DNA of 64,000 nucleotides from NCBI RefSeq assembly GCF_900182575.1, contig NZ_FXSZ01000005.1, forward strand, positions 180,627-244,626, given 5' to 3'. The notes below the pieces were generated by a model. It was not told the DNA's origin. It worked only from the letters and a program-made list of their open reading frames with translations, and did not search any database. Below, piece by piece: positions 61,085-64,000 of the stretch; within the stretch, counting starts at the first letter, position 1, and each line of letters begins with the position of its first letter. Made by a program: the position numbers and the translations under genes. This stretch comes from Solitalea koreensis (GTDB lineage: Bacteria; Bacteroidota; Bacteroidia; Sphingobacteriales; Sphingobacteriaceae).

Positions 61085-61459
61085 ATGAATTCAACAGACA
61101 CAGTAGATTGTTTTAATGTAAAGATCATCGCAGGATTTATGGGACTTAAGTTTCTACCTAAATGGATTGCTGTCGCACACAACAATTTAAATCCAAAACT
61201 CATTTTTTCAGATGCAGGCATTGAATACAGAGCTTTCATTTTTACAAATCAATTAGAATATAACGAAATAGAAAGCGTTGACATTTTCCTTTCGATTAAA
61301 ACGACAAACATCTACTTGATACGAAACAATTCCATGTTTACAGTAAGCGCAAACACTAACAACGAAAACGAACTTTACAAATGTTTAAAATATTTGAAGG
61401 CAAAAGGATGTGTGCTAACTGACAAAGCAGAGAATTTTTATTCTAAGTTCTTAGTATGA
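61085..61459 (+). CDS. Cassette-encoded protein of unknown function
   Basis: 124 residues, no signal peptide or membrane helix. The pattern of strands (LKFLPKWIAVAHNN, KLIFSDAGIEYRAFIF, YNEIESVDIFLSIKTTNIYLI, SMFTVSANTNN) followed by a helix (ELYKCLKYLKAKG) suggests a PH-like or similar beta-sandwich fold with a C-terminal helix. I do not recognise the family. Start chosen as the first ATG after the promoter at 61010-61056. Codon use is more AT-rich than the core genes, in keeping with a transferred cassette. Confidence 0.65.
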   Translation: MNSTDTVDCFNVKIIAGFMGLKFLPKWIAVAHNNLNPKLIFSDAGIEYRAFIFTNQLEYNEIESVDIFLSIKTTNIYLIRNNSMFTVSANTNNENELYKCLKYLKAKGCVLTDKAENFYSKFLV

Positions 61460-61507
61460 TTACCGCGATAAAATAAGCACTACCGCTAACATGAACTGTG
61501 TTAAAAA

Positions 61508-62482
61508 TCAAGAAAAAACTAGTTGATTTTCCGCAAAGTTTTCCCGGTAAGCAAGGCCCGATTTAACAATCGCAAAAGCCTGTTTGAGTAGTTTATTGCA
61601 AACGGCAATCAATGCCACTTTTACCGGCTTCCCTTTATCCCTTAAACGATCATACAATGCTTTACAGGCACCGTTAAAACGCTTGGCTGCAAAGCTGCAC
61701 ATATACAATCGGCTGCGCATGGCTCCTCCACCCATTTTCGTAATGCGTGATTTTCCCCGAATACTACTGCCAGAACTGAACTCCCGCGGGCATAAACCGG
61801 CCATGGCAATCAGTTGCCGGTAGTTATCCAATTGGGTAAAACCACTTGCAAACAGGATCAAGGCCGCGGCTGTCTTCTTGCCGATGCCAGGTATACTGGT
61901 CAGCAACTCCAATTCCCTGGCATGGACCGTTTCCAATAAGGTTTGCAGCTCTTCTTCCAAACGGGTTAAGTTCCGCTCGACACTTTTCAACACTTTCTGT
62001 TGACACTGCAACGCTGTTTTACAGCAGGTCGGATGCAACGTAAGTGCCTCCAGGCTATTCAAGAACATGGTGCGTTGCTTGGTCAGCAGCTCGATGGATT
62101 GTTCCAGCTGCCGGGCCTGTTGTAGCCAAGGAGCGTCGGGCTGCCAGTCCTTAACGGTTTCATGTTGGCCGTAACGCATCAACCACTGGGCATCTTTGCG
62201 ATCGGTTTTACTCTTGCCCAAATGCAGCTGAATAAAGCGTTTGATGCATAAGGGATTAACTACAGCCACCCGGCAACCCCGCTCATGTAGAAAACAGGCC
62301 AAGCGCAAATAATAAGCACCGGTAGCTTCCATCAAGTAAAGGGCATCGGTTCCGCTTGCTTTGAACAGTTGTTCAAAACCTGCTTTTTCATTGGGAACTT
62401 CAAACTCTTGGATTTTGGCTTCGGCGGATAAGCAAACCGCCAAGGTGTCTTTGCTGATGTCGATACCTGCAACCTTTTGCAT
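61508..62482 (-). CDS. IS110-family transposase (DEDD recombinase)
   Basis: 324 residues from the ATG at 62482 (open nine codons further, from a TTG, with AGGA just before the ATG). The N-terminal DEDD RNase H-like domain has D in VAGIDISKDTLAV, E in YLMEATGAY, and D-x2-D in SKTDRKDAQWL. The C-terminal Tnp-20 domain has LLTSIPGIGKKTAAALILFASGF and a catalytic serine region ELSSGSSIRGKSRITK-like stretch. The gene is full length and intact, so the element may be active. It is inverted relative to the cassettes. Confidence 0.92.
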   Translation of the reverse strand: MQKVAGIDISKDTLAVCLSAEAKIQEFEVPNEKAGFEQLFKASGTDALYLMEATGAYYLRLACFLHERGCRVAVVNPLCIKRFIQLHLGKSKTDRKDAQWLMRYGQHETVKDWQPDAPWLQQARQLEQSIELLTKQRTMFLNSLEALTLHPTCCKTALQCQQKVLKSVERNLTRLEEELQTLLETVHARELELLTSIPGIGKKTAAALILFASGFTQLDNYRQLIAMAGLCPREFSSGSSIRGKSRITKMGGGAMRSRLYMCSFAAKRFNGACKALYDRLRDKGKPVKVALIAVCNKLLKQAFAIVKSGLAYRENFAENQLVFS

Positions 62483-62509
62483 AAGTTTTCCTATTTTTAA
62501 GGTGGACAA

Positions 62510-62690
62510 AAACGAGAAGAACGGCTATTGTTGCATTATCAATCCTGATACAAGCTCTGAGGCTTCATGGAACTGTTCAAAGTAACAATGGAAAAGAGAG
62601 GGGATTTTCATGTTAGACAGGTTCCTAGACCTACAACGCTTGCGAATCTTATTCCTCTCTTTCGTTCTTTTCAATTGATTATTTCTTACA
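62510..62690 (-). ncRNA. Candidate bridge RNA region in the IS110 leader
   Basis: The stretch upstream of the transposase is non-coding and structured: AAAGAGAGG (62593-62601) pairs with CCTCTCTTT (62654-62662), enclosing AGGT-tcctag-ACCT (62619-62632). IS110 elements of this layout encode a guide (bridge) RNA 5' of the transposase. Extent is a guess. Confidence 0.35.
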
Positions 62691-62717
62691 GGAATTTAAG
62701 CATTTACAAACATAGGA

Positions 62718-62780
62718 CGCGCTTGCCAAAAGCGCGGGCGACTTGCAACTTTGAACTGAACAACTAATTAATAACTTTAC
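62718..62780 (+). promoter_or_regulatory. Hairpin and cassette promoter, copy 2
   Basis: A hairpin CGCGCTT / AAGCGCG (62718-62736) is followed by a ~44-bp copy of the cassette 1 promoter stretch (62738-62780), with TTG and TAACTTTA elements at the same spacing. It lies 56 bp upstream of cassette 2, so it belongs to the sequence before that cassette. Confidence 0.55.
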
Positions 62781-62835
62781 GCCACGGCGGACTATGACGC
62801 AGGTGTTTTCATCGCGCCTTCGGCAAGCGCCGCCC

Positions 62836-63908
62836 GTTACCAGCAATATTAAATGACAACACTACAAGACATAATTAAAGGAATTGAAAAACAAAATCAA
62901 ACAACAAGTGGGCTGTTTGGTTTGACTTCATTGCAAGGACTTGCAAAAGCGTTAGAACAACAAAAAAAGACGCAAATTGCTTTTTCTGGACTAAATGGAC
63001 TGACTGACATTGCAAGGACAATTTCGCAACAAATGAAACCATTTGACATTGCGACAAAAACTTTGGGAAGTAGTTTGGCCCAATTAGCTGCTATGCAACC
63101 AAACAAACAACATTCTGCGTTATTTGGCTTGACATCTTCACTTTCGGAAATTGCGAAATCAAATCAATTGCTTTCAGACAGACTTTCTAGTTTGACAGCA
63201 AACCAATTGCTTTTGTCAAGTAATCTAACAGCAATTGCAAAATCATTTGACCATTCTCATTTAAACAAATTCAACGGTTTAGATATTGCCTTACAAGGAA
63301 TTTCTAAATCCTATTTGAAAAGTATTGCATTAACACGTAATTGGGACGATATTTCTATTGCTGACGAAGCAACTGAAACTATTGCAAATATTGCAGACGA
63401 ATTATTAACTACTAATCAGCCAATAACATCAAACGACCTTGACAAACTGAAAGAATCTATCATTACAGAACTTTCTGGTTTGTTAATAAAAACTAAGTCG
63501 GAAAAAGCAAAACAATTCGTTCTTGACTTTATTGCAATAGTTTCTTTTTTATTATGTTTTTACAATCCATTTCAAATACCCACTGACAAGACAAACACAG
63601 AAGTAATAGAAGACGTAAAAAATCAGATAGAAAAAATCAACAAAGGACTTTCAATTCAAATTGAACAAGAACTTCAAAAACTTAACAAGACAAGAATAGC
63701 AAGGACAAACGTTAATTTGCGATTTTCAGCAAATAAAAACTCAAAAATACTTGGACTTGTAAAACTAGGACAACAAGTAACAGTTATTGAGATACGACAA
63801 AAATTTTTGCTTATTACATATATTGACAAAGAAACCAATGAACCGAAATCTGGTTTCGTAATGAAAAAATATTTTGAAGCTTAATAATAAAATACTGCTG
63901 GTAATAAC
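62836..63908 (+). mobile_element. Gene cassette 2 (about 1.07 kb, complementary ends)
   Basis: Left arm TTACCAGCAATATT (62837-62850) and right arm AATACTGCTGGTAA (63891-63904) are complementary at 13 of 14 positions; G before the left arm and TAAC after the right arm complete the GTTA / TAAC ends. The single mismatch is again A-C at the same place as in cassette 1. It holds one gene that starts 3 bp after the left arm. Confidence 0.7.
62853..63884 (+). CDS. Cassette-encoded protein with repeats, one membrane helix and SH3-like end
   Basis: 343 residues. The N-terminal ~150 have degenerate repeats of about 27-30 residues built on FGLTSLxxLAKxxxxQ (SGLFGLTSLQGLAKALEQQ, FSGLNGLTDIARTISQQ, ALFGLTSSLSEIAKSNQ). 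A membrane helix (FVLDFIAIVSFLLCFY) lies near 230, a charged coiled-coil linker follows, and an SH3-like domain ends the protein (NVNLRFSANKNSKILGLVKLGQQVTVIEIRQ). No family match I can name; the layout recalls toxin or defence proteins carried by cassettes but this is not demonstrated. Start is fixed by the cassette arm. Confidence 0.7.
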   Translation: MTTLQDIIKGIEKQNQTTSGLFGLTSLQGLAKALEQQKKTQIAFSGLNGLTDIARTISQQMKPFDIATKTLGSSLAQLAAMQPNKQHSALFGLTSSLSEIAKSNQLLSDRLSSLTANQLLLSSNLTAIAKSFDHSHLNKFNGLDIALQGISKSYLKSIALTRNWDDISIADEATETIANIADELLTTNQPITSNDLDKLKESIITELSGLLIKTKSEKAKQFVLDFIAIVSFLLCFYNPFQIPTDKTNTEVIEDVKNQIEKINKGLSIQIEQELQKLNKTRIARTNVNLRFSANKNSKILGLVKLGQQVTVIEIRQKFLLITYIDKETNEPKSGFVMKKYFEA

Positions 63909-63911
63909 TAA

Positions 63912-63946
63912 GCTTTCGTCTTGTCCGCAGGGCATGAGATGAAAGC
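63912..63946. repeat. Hairpin after cassette 2 (possible start of the next site)
   Basis: GCTTTCGTCT (63912-63921) pairs with AGATGAAAGC (63937-63946) at 9 of 10 positions. It lies 4 bp after the end of cassette 2 and may be part of its folded recombination site. Confidence 0.5.
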
Positions 63947-64000
63947 CGTGTTGAACGGAACCTTTGGTAGCTATCGGTGCTGTTTATTATGGGGTTATCG

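Larger units (their letters stand above)
60941..61490 (+). mobile_element. Gene cassette 1 (550 bp, complementary ends)
   Basis: Left arm GTTAGCGGTAATGC (60941-60954) and right arm GCACTACCGCTAAC (61477-61490) are complementary at 13 of 14 positions, with one A-C mismatch. Between them lies one promoter-like element and one gene (61085-61459) in the same direction as the recombinase. This is the arrangement of an integron cassette, whose ends form one attC-like folded site when joined. Confidence 0.7.
61495..62700 (-). mobile_element. IS110-family insertion sequence (ends approximate)
   Basis: Contains one transposase gene on the minus strand (61508-62482), a short 3' side, and a non-coding 5' stretch of about 200 bp, the layout of IS110 elements, which lack terminal inverted repeats. 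The left boundary falls between 61490 and 61507, right after the end of cassette 1. The right boundary is not visible and is set at about 62700 where the cassette-type sequence resumes. Confidence 0.65.

Noticed and set aside
59198..63908. Prophage or conjugative element
   Set aside because: No structural, replication, relaxase or conjugation gene is present next to the recombinase; the cassette arrangement explains the region better.

Overview
The window is chromosomal DNA of a Bacteroidota bacterium, most likely of the Sphingobacteriales (Pedobacter/Solitalea-like). I infer this from roughly 38-40% GC, the gene families present (DUF6702, DUF3822, DUF4230, CcmD-like protein, GH20 secreted hexosaminidase) and several promoter-like sites resembling the Bacteroidota -7 consensus TAnnTTTG. 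No rRNA, tRNA or CRISPR array was found. The genus is a guess.

Layout. 1-13.6 kb is mainly minus-strand housekeeping: lon (cut by the window edge), an M1 peptidase, HupE/UreJ-like protein, clpB, pyrE, and a packed DUF3822-rsmD-coaD-RidA-threonine-synthase-like operon. 13.7-21.6 kb holds a RecD-like helicase, a GH20 enzyme and a mutagenesis-type cassette (XRE regulator, DNA polymerase IV, short DnaE). 21.8-31.4 kb is a plus-strand run: cytochrome c maturation genes (ccmB, ccmC, ccmD-like, a Cys-type ccmE, ccmF) interrupted by glutamate dehydrogenase, then DUF2520, ferredoxin, iscX, a KdsC-like phosphatase and maf. 31.4-34.8 kb holds ppx and an ABC exporter pair.

35-58.9 kb is a stress/redox/sulfur island: universal stress protein, two P-type ATPases, AI-2E-type permease, flavin-type oxidase, TerB-like protein, NUDIX, a bactofilin-like membrane protein, a sulfide/thiosulfate operon (TauE, porin, CstB-like persulfide dioxygenase-rhodanese, split YeeE), OsmC, a thioredoxin operon, and two Crp/Fnr-family regulators. 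Two operator classes are legible. GTGA-N6-TCAC boxes sit at the sulfur genes, near a Crp protein with a CRP-type recognition helix. TGAT-N4-ATCA boxes sit at the redox genes, near a receiver-Crp fusion with an FNR-type recognition helix that is paired with a PAS histidine kinase. At most of these promoters the box centre lies 33 bp upstream of the centre of a -7-like element, as expected for activators centred near -41.5.

59.1-64 kb is a mobile region. It has an IntI-like tyrosine recombinase with three N-terminal W-x6-W modules, followed by a large hairpin and two gene cassettes. The arms at the two ends of each cassette are complementary, with an A-C mismatch at the same place in both. An IS110-family transposase gene, with a structured non-coding leader, starts 17 bp beyond the end of the first cassette. 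I read this as an integron-like cassette system and regard it, together with the two-operator regulon, as the most notable content of the window.
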